Origin: an uncultured Lachnospiraceae bacterium
GTDB taxonomy: Bacteria > Bacillota > Clostridia > Lachnospirales > Lachnospiraceae
Direction of reading: 5' to 3'
Assembly: GCA_948470905.1 (NCBI GenBank)
Contig: CAOKQK010000029.1
Span: 1 to 37,763, forward strand
DNA: 37,763 bases
Part shown: piece by piece, positions 15,600 through 23,777 of the stretch
Position numbering within the stretch: position 1 is the stretch's first letter
How the letters are laid out: every line of letters starts with the position of its first letter
Made by a program: the position numbers and the translations under genes
The notes under the pieces: model-generated
Databases searched by the model: none
Seen by the model: the letters and a program-made list of their open reading frames with translations, nothing else
Told to the model about the DNA's origin: nothing

Positions 15600-16898
15600 A
15601 TGAAAATCATCTTACAGAACCTGACGAAAAAATTTCCCAGCCGCAGCAAAAAGTCCCGCGAAGACGTCATTGCGGTAAACGACTTTAATTTTGAGATCCC
15701 CGACGGGAAGCTGGTAGGGCTGCTGGGGCCTTCCGGCTGCGGCAAAAGCACTACTCTCAACCTGATCTGCGGACTTCAAAAGCCTACAGCAGGCAAAATC
15801 TTCTTTGGAGACGACGATGTGACAAACCTTCCTCCGGAAAACAGGGGGGTTGGGCTGGTATTCCAAAATTACGCCCTGTATCCCCACTTGACCGTGCAGA
15901 AAAACATTATGTTTCCTCTTGAAAATCTAAAGGGCAAGGATAAACTTACCAAAGAAGAAATGCAGAAACGTGCCCTGGATGCTGCCCGGCTCGTGCAGAT
16001 CCAGGAGCTGATGGACCGCAGGCCCGGGGAGCTTTCCGGTGGCCAGCAGCAACGCGTGGCAATTGCCAGAGCCCTGGTCAAAATGCCCCGGGTGCTGCTT
16101 CTGGATGAGCCCCTGTCCAATCTGGATGCCAGGCTGAGACTGCAGACAAGAGAGGAAATCAAGCGGATCCAGAAAGAAACCGGGATTACCACCATCTTTG
16201 TCACCCATGACCAGGACGAGGCAATGAGTATTTCCGACCTGATCGTAGTTATGAAAGAGGGCGTGGTACAGCAGATTGGCAGGCCCCAGGAGGTCTACGA
16301 CAATCCGGTGAACCTGTTTGTTGCTAAATTCCTGGGCACTCCTCCCATCAACGTCTTCCGCGGAACCCTCAGGGACGGCAAGCTGTTTATCGGGGACGAT
16401 GCATGCCTGGATGTCCTCTGCGCGGCGCCACAGAAGGCTTTGGAAGCGGGCACCCGCCGCGGGACACCCGGATCAGATTCCGCCGCGCCAGGTTCCTCCG
16501 AACCGGACACTGCTGCCTGCGATGCCTCTGGGCCGGACACTGCCGCTCGAGGTTCCTCCGGACAGACCACTGCCGCTCGCCATGCCTCCGGACCGGACAC
16601 TGCCACCCCAGGTTCCTCCGGACAGACCACCGCCGCACGCGATGTCCTGGTGGGCATCCGCCCGGAGGGATTTATCCTGCAGGAGGACGGCCCCCTGCAC
16701 TGTCGGCTGGACCGCCTGGAGGTAATGGGCAGGGACGTCAGCGTGGTCTCCACTCACGAATGCTCCGAAAATATGTCCATCCGCTCCATTATCGCCGCCG
16801 AGAGTTCTGTGGATCCGGGCAGCAAAGTCGTGCGCTTTGGCTTAAAGCCATCAAAGGTCTTCATCTTTGACAAAGATACCGGTAACAGGATATCTTGA
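15600..16898 (+). CDS. MsmX/UgpC-type sugar ABC transporter ATPase with repeat insert
   Basis: The cytoplasmic ATPase of a CUT1 carbohydrate importer, 432 aa. Motifs are Walker A GPSGCGKS (43-50), Q-loop FQNYALYPH, signature LSGGQQQR (145-152), Walker B VLLLDEP (165-171) and His203 in VTHDQDEA. The C-terminal TOBE-like regulatory part starts with NVFRGTLRDGKLFIGD and resumes at VLVGIRPEGFIL. Between these, residues about 290-347 are a Ser/Gly/Thr/Ala/Asp-rich tandem repeat absent from typical family members (about 370 aa). The start at 15600 fits the family N terminus MKIILQNLTKKF; the ribosome site is weak (AGG, 12 bases away, in the hairpin tail). First gene of the sugar operon. Confidence 0.93.
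   Translation: MKIILQNLTKKFPSRSKKSREDVIAVNDFNFEIPDGKLVGLLGPSGCGKSTTLNLICGLQKPTAGKIFFGDDDVTNLPPENRGVGLVFQNYALYPHLTVQKNIMFPLENLKGKDKLTKEEMQKRALDAARLVQIQELMDRRPGELSGGQQQRVAIARALVKMPRVLLLDEPLSNLDARLRLQTREEIKRIQKETGITTIFVTHDQDEAMSISDLIVVMKEGVVQQIGRPQEVYDNPVNLFVAKFLGTPPINVFRGTLRDGKLFIGDDACLDVLCAAPQKALEAGTRRGTPGSDSAAPGSSEPDTAACDASGPDTAARGSSGQTTAARHASGPDTATPGSSGQTTAARDVLVGIRPEGFILQEDGPLHCRLDRLEVMGRDVSVVSTHECSENMSIRSIIAAESSVDPGSKVVRFGLKPSKVFIFDKDTGNRIS
16470..16640 (+). repeat. 30-bp minisatellite inside the ABC ATPase gene
   Basis: Five contiguous 30-bp units start at 16491, 16521, 16551, 16581 and 16611, with a partial unit before them. Two alternating types (encoding GSSGQTTAAR-like and ASGPDTAAR-like decamers) make a 60-bp higher-order repeat. 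The frame is preserved. It lies in the regulatory C-terminal domain, not in the nucleotide-binding core. Confidence 0.95.
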
Positions 16899-16960
16899 TT
16901 CCGGCGCGCGGATCCCTTTCGAGAACAAAATATGACGAAAGCCTTTGGCTGACTGAACAA

Positions 16961-17033
16961 TTCCGGCTCCGCGCGGCGTCCAAAGACGCCGGGATGCCGG
17001 AACAAAATTACGCCCCCGGTGCATGCATCGGGG
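16961..17033 (+). other. Intercistronic hairpins between ATPase and permease genes
   Basis: The 176-bp gap holds a nested hairpin, TTCCGGC/GCCGGAA (16961-16967 and 16996-17002) around GGCGTC-caaa-GACGCC (16975-16990). A second near-palindrome, CCCCGGTGCATGCATCGGGG (17014-17033), lies just before the permease ribosome site. No T run follows either, so they look like mRNA-stabilising or partial-attenuation structures rather than terminators. An unequal need for ATPase and membrane parts is one possible reason. Confidence 0.6.
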
Positions 17034-17074
17034 AATGCAACCCGAAGCGTTTAAAATAAGGAGACTTCAAATCC

Positions 17075-17965
17075 ATGGAAAAAAATAATCTAAAGGGCTG
17101 GCTTTACCTCCTGCCGGCGTTCCTTTTCCTGGGCGCTTTTATGATATACCCTTTGATCGACGTCTTTGTCTACTCCTTTGAGGAAGGATATAACTCCGCG
17201 TCCCAGACCTTTTCCGGAGTAGGCACGTACAACTATTCCTATGTCCTGCACGACCCTTACTTTCTGCAGGCGTTGAAAAACACGTTCATTCTGGTCATCA
17301 TCACGGTGCCCCTTTCCACCGGGATCGCGCTGCTGATCTCTGTGGGCTTAAGTTCCATCAAGCCCCTGCGGGATTTATTTCAGACCGTCTACTTCCTGCC
17401 CTATGTGACAAACACCCTGGCTGTAGGACTTGTGTTCATGATTTTATTTAAAAAGACACCCTACTCCGACGGGCTGGTCAACCTGCTCATCAACTGCTTC
17501 GGCCAGGCATCCGTAGATTTTATCGACGGGCCCTACTGGGCGAAAATGTTCGTGCTCTGCTTTTACACCATATGGGTGGTCATGCCTTTCAAGATCCTCA
17601 TTCTGACCAGCGCTCTCGCCTCTGTGAACCAGGTTTACTATAATGCGGCAAGGGTGGACGGGACGTCCCGGTTCCGGATTTTCCGCAGGATCACACTGCC
17701 CATGATCTCACCCATGATATTTTACCTGGTCATCACGGGCTTTATCGGCGCATTTAAAGCCTACAGCGACGCCGTTGCGCTGTTTGGCACCAATTTAAAC
17801 GCCGCGGAGATGAATACCATTGTGGGCTACGTATACGACATGCTGTACGGCGACAGCGGCGGCTATCCCTCCTATGCTTCCGCGGCGGCTATCATCCTCT
17901 TTGCCATCGTTCTCACCATCACCTGCATCAACCTGCTGGTCAGCAGGAAGCATGTGCATTATTAA
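17075..17965 (+). CDS. Sugar ABC transporter permease (MalF/UgpA type)
   Basis: A 296-residue inner permease of a CUT1 importer, with about six transmembrane segments beginning at WLYLLPAFLFLGAFMIYPLI. The cytoplasmic EAA loop that docks on the ATPase reads YYNAARVDGTSRFRIFRRIT, followed by LPMISP. AAGGAG lies 11 bases upstream of the ATG. It forms the heterodimeric channel with the next gene. The substrate is probably an oligosaccharide by family, but cannot be specified. Confidence 0.94.
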   Translation: MEKNNLKGWLYLLPAFLFLGAFMIYPLIDVFVYSFEEGYNSASQTFSGVGTYNYSYVLHDPYFLQALKNTFILVIITVPLSTGIALLISVGLSSIKPLRDLFQTVYFLPYVTNTLAVGLVFMILFKKTPYSDGLVNLLINCFGQASVDFIDGPYWAKMFVLCFYTIWVVMPFKILILTSALASVNQVYYNAARVDGTSRFRIFRRITLPMISPMIFYLVITGFIGAFKAYSDAVALFGTNLNAAEMNTIVGYVYDMLYGDSGGYPSYASAAAIILFAIVLTITCINLLVSRKHVHY

Positions 17966-18042
17966 GGAATTGATACCCTTTACTGGGAGATTGAAAAGAA
18001 TACGCCAATGTCAAGGAACTAAATTCCTTATGGAGGTTTGAA

Positions 18043-18918
18043 ATGGATAATCAACTCAATTACGAAAAAATTCAGAAATCCGCAAAAACAAAAAATATCC
18101 TGCGGAACATAGCAGTCTACGCACTGCTCTCTTTCTGGGCGCTGCTGGTCCTGTTTCCCTTTTACTGGATGGTGCTGACCTCTGTGAAGACCTACGGCTC
18201 CTACAATGCGGAGCACATTCCGTCATTTTTCACGCTCTCACCCACTCTGCAGAACTATGCGGACGCTTTCACCGCGGTTAAATTAGGGAGATACTTGCTC
18301 AACACCCTGTTCTTCACCCTTGTCACCACTGCGGTCATGCTGGTGGTGATCACCCTCGCCGCCTTCGCCTTTGCGCGGCTGGATTTCAAGGGCAAGAACC
18401 TTGTTTTCACCCTGTTTCTCTCCCTGATGATGATCCCCAACGAGCTGGTAGTCATCACCAATTTTACCACCATAACGAACCTGGGGCTGCGCAACACCTT
18501 CACCGGGCTGATCCTACCCTCCGTGACATCCGTTTTCTATATTTATCTGCTCCGGGAAAATTTCGCCCAGATACCGGACGAACTCTACTACGCCGCCAAG
18601 GTTGACGGCACCTCGGACCTGAGGTATCTGCGCAGGGTGATGATCCCCATCTGCAAGCCCACACTGATCACCATCGTCATCCTGAAAGTCATAGAGTGCT
18701 GGAACTCCTATGTGTGGCCCAGGCTCATCACCGACGATGCTGACTATTACCTGGTCTCCAACGGTATCCAGGAGATACGGGAAAACGGCTTCGGCCGGGA
18801 AAATATCCCCGCCATGATGGCTGCGGTTGTGGTCATTTCACTGCCCCTCATCGTGCTTTTCCTCCTATTCCGCAAAAAGATCATGGCAGGCGTCGCAAGA
18901 GGAGGTACGAAGGGATGA
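18043..18918 (+). CDS. Sugar ABC transporter permease (MalG/UgpE type)
   Basis: The 291-residue second permease subunit. An N-terminal cytoplasmic stretch (about 20 residues) precedes the first membrane segment (AVYALLSFWALLVLFPFYWM). The EAA loop is ELYYAAKVDGTSDLRYLRRV followed by MIPICKP. GGAGG lies about six bases before the ATG. Its stop overlaps the start of the binding-protein gene by four bases (ATGA), so the two are translationally coupled. Confidence 0.95.
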   Translation: MDNQLNYEKIQKSAKTKNILRNIAVYALLSFWALLVLFPFYWMVLTSVKTYGSYNAEHIPSFFTLSPTLQNYADAFTAVKLGRYLLNTLFFTLVTTAVMLVVITLAAFAFARLDFKGKNLVFTLFLSLMMIPNELVVITNFTTITNLGLRNTFTGLILPSVTSVFYIYLLRENFAQIPDELYYAAKVDGTSDLRYLRRVMIPICKPTLITIVILKVIECWNSYVWPRLITDDADYYLVSNGIQEIRENGFGRENIPAMMAAVVVISLPLIVLFLLFRKKIMAGVARGGTKG

Positions 18919-20531
18919 ACCGTATACGAAAAATATTCCTGACTTTATTTTTGGCTACAGTCAGCCTCTTTCTGCTGACATTGACAGGCTGCCACGGCTC
19001 CCAGGGCCTGGACGCCTTTGTCATACCGGAAGAATTTGACACCACGAAAAATTATGAGATCACATTCTGGGCAAAAAATGATACCAACAAGACCCAGACG
19101 GATATCTACAAGAAAGCGATCGCGGACTTTGAGCGCCTCTATCCCAATATCACCGTGGGCTTAAGCCTGTACACGGACTACGGCAGGATATACAACGATG
19201 TGATCACAAATATTGCCACCAAGACCACGCCCAACGTCTGCATTACCTATCCGGACCACATTGCCACCTACCTCACAGGCATCAACATCGTGGTTCCCCT
19301 GGACGATCTGTTTGCGGACGGGAAATACGGGCTGGGAGGCAGCCAGGTGCGGTTTGACTCCACCCCAAGGGAGGAGATCATCCCGCAGTTTCTGGAGGAA
19401 TGCTCCTTTGGCGGCAGTCATTACGCGTTCCCTTTTATGCGCAGCACAGAGAGCTGCTACATCAACAAGACCTATGTGGAGGCGCTGGGCTATACTTTGC
19501 CGGAAACCCTCACCTGGGACTTTATCTGGGAAGTCTCCGATGCCGCGGCCGCAAAGGACAGCGAGGGAACTTACCTGGTCAACGGCCAGAAAGTCATGAT
19601 ACCCTTTATCTATAAGTCCACTGACAACATGATGATCCAGATGCTGAAACAGAAAAACGCCGGCTACTCCACGGCGGACGGCGAGATCCTGATCTTTAAC
19701 GACACTACCAGGGAATTGCTGTATACAGTGGCGGAGCATGTGAAAAAGGGCGCCTTTTCCACTTTCAAGATTTCCAGCTACCCCGCCAACTTCCTCAACG
19801 CGGGACAGTGCGTCTTCGCCATCGACTCCACTGCCGGCGCCACATGGATGGGCACTCACGCTCCACTGTCCGACATCAGCGCGGATTCCCTGGTGGAATT
19901 CGAGACTGTTGTCATGCCGATCCCGCAGTTTGATACCGCAAATCCGCAGATGATATCTCAGGGTCCCTCCGTCTGCGTCTTTAACAAGAGCGACCCACAG
20001 GAAGTCCTTGCCTCATGGCTTTTTGCCCAGTACCTGCTGACCAACCAGGTACAGATTGCCTACGCGGAGACAGAAGGGTACGTTCCTGTGACCTCCAGGG
20101 CACAGTCCGCCGCCGAATACCGGGATTACCTCTCCCGCGGCGGGGAGGACAACACGCTCCACTATGATGTGAAGATCAAAGCCTCTCAGCTGCTGCTGGA
20201 CAATATTGACAATACTTTCGTAACTCCTGTGTTCAACGGCTCCACATCCCTCAGAGACGCCGCGGGCCAGATGATCGAGAACGTGACGAAATCCGTCAAC
20301 CGCAAGGAAACCGTGGATGACATCTACATGGAAAAGCTCTACAGCGACGTGACCTCCCTGTACCGCTTAAACAGGAATACCTCCACCGCCGCAGGCAAGG
20401 CGGATCTGGGAGAACTCCCTCCCACCGCGGTCTTCCTGTTAGCTTCCCTGGCGGCTGCCTGGCTCCTGATTGTGCTGTATGTTTTGTTACAGGCTGTAAA
20501 AGCAGGTAAAATTAGGCACAATACCCATTGA
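18915..20531 (+). CDS. Sugar-binding lipoprotein with C-terminal membrane anchor
   Basis: A 538-residue type 1 extracellular solute-binding protein. The signal ends in lipobox LTGC (Cys26), then a linker and the two-lobed binding fold start at YEITFWAKNDTNKTQTDIYK. Typical motifs include YAFPFMRSTESCYINKTYVE and a hinge near TWDFIWEVSDA. Unusually, residues about 505-528 form a second hydrophobic helix (AVFLLASLAAAWLLIVLYVL) followed by a basic tail, so both ends would be membrane-attached. It is the last gene of the operon, whereas binding-protein genes usually come first. The start overlaps the permease stop (ATGA). Confidence 0.92.
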   Translation: MNRIRKIFLTLFLATVSLFLLTLTGCHGSQGLDAFVIPEEFDTTKNYEITFWAKNDTNKTQTDIYKKAIADFERLYPNITVGLSLYTDYGRIYNDVITNIATKTTPNVCITYPDHIATYLTGINIVVPLDDLFADGKYGLGGSQVRFDSTPREEIIPQFLEECSFGGSHYAFPFMRSTESCYINKTYVEALGYTLPETLTWDFIWEVSDAAAAKDSEGTYLVNGQKVMIPFIYKSTDNMMIQMLKQKNAGYSTADGEILIFNDTTRELLYTVAEHVKKGAFSTFKISSYPANFLNAGQCVFAIDSTAGATWMGTHAPLSDISADSLVEFETVVMPIPQFDTANPQMISQGPSVCVFNKSDPQEVLASWLFAQYLLTNQVQIAYAETEGYVPVTSRAQSAAEYRDYLSRGGEDNTLHYDVKIKASQLLLDNIDNTFVTPVFNGSTSLRDAAGQMIENVTKSVNRKETVDDIYMEKLYSDVTSLYRLNRNTSTAAGKADLGELPPTAVFLLASLAAAWLLIVLYVLLQAVKAGKIRHNTH

Positions 20532-20555
20532 TTTATTGTGATTTTACGGTATAAT
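20528..20555 (+). promoter_or_regulatory. Promoter of the OB-fold-like lipoprotein gene
   Basis: TTGATT (20528-20533), a 16-base spacer and a perfect TATAAT (20550-20555) overlap the stop codon of the sugar-binding gene. It implies independent transcription of the next lipoprotein with a leader of about 130 bases. Confidence 0.65.
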
Positions 20556-20574
20556 AGCATTGTTTATGGAAGCA

Positions 20575-20652
20575 CGCCCGCAGCATGACTTGACATTCTC
20601 CGCCATAAAGGCGGTTTTGATCTGCCAGGGTTCCTATGACCCAAGACGGGCG
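20575..20652 (+). other. Multibranch structured leader of the OB-fold-like lipoprotein gene
   Basis: A closing stem CGCCCG/CGGGCG (20575-20580 and 20647-20652) encloses two hairpins, CCGCC-ataaa-GGCGG (20600-20614) and GGGT/ACCC (20628-20631 and 20639-20642). The layout is that of a three-way-junction RNA. The first hairpin followed by TTTT could alternatively be a weak terminator for the sugar operon. I do not recognise a known riboswitch class. Confidence 0.5.
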
Positions 20653-20692
20653 GCGTTTCTTTCGACAAAAAACTAAGAAAAGAGGAGTACCC

Positions 20693-21430
20693 ATGAAAAA
20701 AACATTACTTTTATCTCTCGTACTTTCACTTGTTTTTGCTTTTTCCGGCTGCGGTTCTTCTGATGATCCGTCTGTCAAGTCTGAAGGAGTTATGACTTAC
20801 GCGGAGTATGCGGCAGCGGCTCTGGATGCCCCTGTGGTCATTGAAGCTTATGTCCAGGGCAAACAGTCATGGTGGGAGAACAAAGCCACCATTTATGCTC
20901 AGGATAAGGACGGCGCTTACTTCCTGTACGAGCTGCCCTGTTCCCAGGCTGACTACGATAAGCTTGTCACCGGCACAAAGATCAAAGTCACAGGCAAGAA
21001 AACCGCATGGTCCGGCGAAGTCGAGATCATTGATTCCAGCTTTGAAATCCTGAAAGGCAGCTACATAGCAGAAGCAGAGGACGTAACCGCCCTGCTGGAT
21101 TCCGACGACCTGATCAACCACCAGAACAAAAAGGTTGCTTTCAAGGGCATGACCGTGGAAGCCATCGGCAAGGACGACCAGGGCAACGATGCCGCGTTCT
21201 TCTACAGGGACAACAATTCCGGCCAGGAGGGCGACGACCTTTACTTCAACGTATCCCTCAACGGCAAGACCTATACTTTCACTGTGGAGTCCTATCTCTG
21301 CGACAAGGACACGGACGTCTACAAGGCAGTCAAGAACCTGAAGATTGGCGACAAGATCGATATGGAGGGCTTCCTGTACTGGTATAACGGTGTAAACCCC
21401 CACATCACCTCTGTGACAGCGTCCAAATAA
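20693..21430 (+). CDS. Hypothetical lipoprotein with two OB-fold-like domains
   Basis: A 245-residue secreted lipoprotein: signal MKKTLLLSLVLSLVFAFSGC with the lipidated Cys at residue 20. Two similar halves follow. The first (about 35-115) includes PVVIEAYVQGKQSWWENKAT and TGTKIKVTGKKTAWSGEVEI; the second (about 125-243) includes KKVAFKGMTVEAIGKDDQGN and IGDKIDMEGFLYWYNGVNPH. The pattern of an initial strand, a GTKIKVTG-type turn and a final I-D/T-S strand resembles extracellular OB-fold domains. Binding partner unknown. AGAGGAG six bases upstream fixes the start; a longer frame from 20636 is leader sequence. Confidence 0.83.
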   Translation: MKKTLLLSLVLSLVFAFSGCGSSDDPSVKSEGVMTYAEYAAAALDAPVVIEAYVQGKQSWWENKATIYAQDKDGAYFLYELPCSQADYDKLVTGTKIKVTGKKTAWSGEVEIIDSSFEILKGSYIAEAEDVTALLDSDDLINHQNKKVAFKGMTVEAIGKDDQGNDAAFFYRDNNSGQEGDDLYFNVSLNGKTYTFTVESYLCDKDTDVYKAVKNLKIGDKIDMEGFLYWYNGVNPHITSVTASK

Positions 21431-21450
21431 AAAATCCCGAAGCAAACGGA

Positions 21451-21525
21451 ATGTTACAGTTCCCTAGACTTGTCATTGCCTGCGGGAATAAAAAACATAC
21501 ATAAAACCGAAGCGGAGAAATAATC
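21451..21525 (+). repeat. Intergenic repeat element, copy A
   Basis: The segment has a small GGAA/TTCC hairpin, then CTAGACTTGTCATTGCC, TGCGGGAATAAAA and an AGCGGAGAAATAAT-like end. It aligns with 25352-25431, where the order and most bases recur. It lies just after a stop codon and before a terminator. Origin unknown. Confidence 0.6.
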
Positions 21526-21545
21526 CTGCCCAAGTTTGAGCAAAG

Positions 21546-21597
21546 AAAGGCTGATAAGCTGGCTAAGTATAAACGCCATCGCTTATCAGCCTTTTTT
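21546..21597. terminator. Bidirectional terminator between convergent genes
   Basis: AAAGGCTGATAAGC (21546-21559) pairs with GCTTATCAGCCTTT (21581-21594), followed by a T run on the plus strand; an interrupted T tract follows on the minus strand. It separates the plus-strand lipoprotein from the minus-strand TraX-like gene and can serve both. Confidence 0.85.
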
Positions 21598-21645
21598 CTG
21601 CCAACCGTCTTCATGGGCTACAGGTTGGCATTTGCAAACGTCTTC

Positions 21646-22341
21646 TCATCCAATATAGCGAATTATGTAGATGATCCAAAGGTGAATGGGATAATAAAAA
21701 TAAAAGAAGTATTTTCCAAAATCTGTTTTTATTCCACGCCTGCCATTATATAACAGGATAAAAGGAAATACGAGGAAATACAAAGGCTCGCTAAAGGGTA
21801 ACAGCAATGCTATTATCTGAATAAGAATATATCCGGCAATCCGATATGCAACATTCTTCTGAAAGAAATATTGTATAAACATAAATGGTAATAACACTGT
21901 TCCCCATTCCCCCCATAAAAAACCTGTTATAAAACAATTAGCCGAGAGGATCAGATACAAGGTTCTTCTTTTTTTATCCTTTGACCACTGTATGATTGCC
22001 AATGCCAATACGCCCATGGCAAGTGTGAAAATAACATTATTATTGATAGGCTGAAACTCTGCTGCAGAGGAAAAGATTCTGTTTAATATTGTATTTCCCG
22101 CAAAAACAATTCCTGCTAATGCAAATAAGCGGAAACAGTATTTTTTTACATTTCCTGTATGACGGATTCCCTCCACTGCAAAAAAGGCGAACATAGGCGC
22201 TACGCCACGGGATATCACACTAAAAACAGATATCACATTCGGGGATATGATATTGTTTAGATAGTGCAAATGATCTAATGTCATTAATATGATTAATATA
22301 ACTTTTATTTGAAATGCGTCTAATATTCTTATTTTTTTCAC
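21646..22341 (-). CDS. TraX-family membrane protein
   Basis: A 231-residue polytopic membrane protein of the TraX family, related to proteins implicated in pilin acetylation on F-like plasmids but found widely on Firmicute chromosomes, where the role is unproven. The family start LDAFQIKVILIILMTLDHLH, the SRGVAPMFAFFAVEGIRHTG segment and the terminal FYFYYPIHLWIIYIIRYI are all visible, with about seven to eight membrane segments. The start is GTG at 22341, preceded by AAGGGGGG about seven bases away. The gene is more AT-rich than its neighbours, as expected if acquired. Confidence 0.87.
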   Translation of the reverse strand: MKKIRILDAFQIKVILIILMTLDHLHYLNNIISPNVISVFSVISRGVAPMFAFFAVEGIRHTGNVKKYCFRLFALAGIVFAGNTILNRIFSSAAEFQPINNNVIFTLAMGVLALAIIQWSKDKKRRTLYLILSANCFITGFLWGEWGTVLLPFMFIQYFFQKNVAYRIAGYILIQIIALLLPFSEPLYFLVFPFILLYNGRRGIKTDFGKYFFYFYYPIHLWIIYIIRYIG

Positions 22342-22506
22342 AGCAGTCCCCCCTTAAAGTTCCGTCTCTCCACTCCTACGCCCCCGCCTGGAAGAAAATT
22401 CCATCTGCTGAGGACACATAACAGGCAAAGCAAAATACCTGTCGCCGCCGCAGGCGCCCGAAAATGGAGCAGCGTGTTTTTCCGTGGCCGAAATACTTCC
22501 ACTTTT

Positions 22507-22535
22507 ATTATACATCAGTGAATCAACTGTGTAAA
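22507..22535 (-). promoter_or_regulatory. Promoter of the TraX-like gene
   Basis: TTTACA (22535-22530), a 17-base spacer and TATAAT (22512-22507) on the minus strand give one of the best promoters in the window. The leader of about 160 bases (22500-22342) is GC-rich with short hairpins. Confidence 0.72.
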
Positions 22536-22615
22536 TATCTTAAGTTTACCCCTCAAATCTGATCCCCTCTGCAAGCAACAGAATATCCTTACAGTTCACA
22601 CGTCAGTTTGCTCAG

Positions 22616-22649
22616 GCTCAAAATTTCATGCCTGCCCGAAATTTTAAGC
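22616..22649. other. Inverted repeat in the gap before the HD-domain gene
   Basis: GCTCAAAATTTC and GAAATTTTAAGC form an 11-of-12-bp stem with a 10-base loop, flanked by CGTCAG/CTGACG (22601-22606 and 22650-22655). There is no adjacent T run, so it is not a typical terminator. The rest of 22536-22740 contains no gene that I can support. Confidence 0.55.
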
Positions 22650-22746
22650 TGACGGGCTGACAAAGAGAACACCCTATCATGAGCACGAACATCAGGAAAG
22701 CACCTCAGGTGTGTTCTGCAAATGGTAAGTAAACTGTAATCCGTTC

Positions 22747-22775
22747 TTTTCATCCTTGTTATATTATGTTATACT
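22747..22775 (+). promoter_or_regulatory. Possible promoter of the HD-domain gene
   Basis: TTTTCA (22747-22752), 17 bases and TATACT (22770-22775) lie about 70 bases before the start codon at 22844. Confidence 0.5.
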
Positions 22776-22843
22776 CATTTACAAGACCCAGCCCTTTACG
22801 AGATGTGTTCCAGGACTGCAATTATACATATAAGGAGAACTGT

Positions 22844-23527
22844 ATGAATTCAGAAATTGTCTTGTCAGCGCGGATAGAAAACATTATAGCAAAGCAGGAG
22901 CCACAGAAAGATATTCTCAGACAAACAGAGGAGTTTGTACGGGAAGTTTTGGCGCCTTGCCCTGAACGGTATGATATGACTTATCGTTACGAACACTCGC
23001 TGCGGGTGGCTTCGTGGGGCCAGAAGATCGCAAGAGAAGAAAGTCTGCCGGAAATTCCGTTAATGATGGCGTGTCTGCTTCATGATGCGGGTTATCCTGA
23101 GTGCAGGACCATGGAAGATTGGAACCGAAATCCTGCATTCAGCGAAATAGTCACACGAAAATATCTGGAAAAAATCCATTATGATGAGAGCCTGACCGAA
23201 AGCATTTGCAGGGGCGTCCTGTATCATGACAGGTGGAATAACTTCCCGGAGGATTTGTCGGCTTTTGAACTGAGCGTCCGGGACGCAGATGACTTGGACC
23301 GTTTTGACGTGATGCGTCTGTGTCTACTGGGACATGGCGATATTGGAGAGCATTCTGCGGAGAAAATTTCTGAGAATTGCCGGAAACGACTGCAGTGGGA
23401 GGAAAATGCTCGAAATCGGATCTGCGGAACGGAGACCGCCAGGAGATTCTGGATGGAAAGAATGGACATGTACCGGAATTTTTACAGAGAATTACTGCGC
23501 CAGATGGAAGATACGAGGGAAATTTAG
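22844..23527 (+). CDS. HD-domain phosphohydrolase
   Basis: A 228-residue metal-dependent phosphohydrolase of the HD superfamily, probably acting on a nucleotide or small phosphoester. Metal ligands follow the HD order: His51 in YEHSLRVA, His80-Asp81 in CLLHDAGYPE and Asp147 in VRDADDLDRFD; His128 in GVLYHDRW is a further candidate ligand. No GGDEF, RelA or other domain is attached. AAGGAGA seven bases upstream fixes the start; the frame extends further up but the sequence there is promoter. Single-gene unit. Confidence 0.9.
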   Translation: MNSEIVLSARIENIIAKQEPQKDILRQTEEFVREVLAPCPERYDMTYRYEHSLRVASWGQKIAREESLPEIPLMMACLLHDAGYPECRTMEDWNRNPAFSEIVTRKYLEKIHYDESLTESICRGVLYHDRWNNFPEDLSAFELSVRDADDLDRFDVMRLCLLGHGDIGEHSAEKISENCRKRLQWEENARNRICGTETARRFWMERMDMYRNFYRELLRQMEDTREI

Positions 23528-23559
23528 CTTAAATTTTGCATGCTGAAACGCATATGACC

Positions 23560-23596
23560 ATAATGATCTGTCAGACAGTGTCTGACAGATCATTAT
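23560..23596. repeat. Perfect 37-bp palindrome at the end of the HsdR fragment
   Basis: Two 18-base arms (ATAATGATCTGTCAGACA and its complement) surround a single G at 23578 with no mismatch. No T run follows on either strand. The HsdR-like homology stops at the palindrome's outer edge, so it marks the junction where the gene was cut. Confidence 0.9.
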
Positions 23597-23777
23597 AAGC
23601 ACGGGCGGATTCTTTCTTATCCCAGTCAACTGTCCTGCTCCTGCGGATTAATTCCGTCAGTTCCTGTGCCATTTCCACTAAAACCTTATCCTGCATCTTT
23701 GTCAGGACTTCAGGATCTGCTGACAGCGCATCATAAAAAGCCAGTTCCTCCATTGACAACCCTTTTGATTCAAAATT
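23571..23777 (-). pseudogene. C-terminal fragment of type I restriction subunit HsdR
   Basis: About 67 codons match the end of HsdR (the DUF3387-type helical tail): LSMEELAFYDALS, a helix with VLVEMAQELTELI, then RTVDWDKKESARA. The normal ending after ESARA is replaced by YNDLSDTV and a stop encoded by the palindrome. Upstream in this frame lies a stop, and the rest of hsdR is absent, so helicase and nuclease domains are gone. It cannot act alone. Confidence 0.8.

Noticed and set aside
20628-20685. Possible preQ1-type riboswitch (GGGTTC stem and an AAAAAACTAAG tail)
   Set aside because: The A-rich tail lies about 24 bases from the stem, too far for the compact pseudoknot, and the downstream gene is not a queuosine gene.
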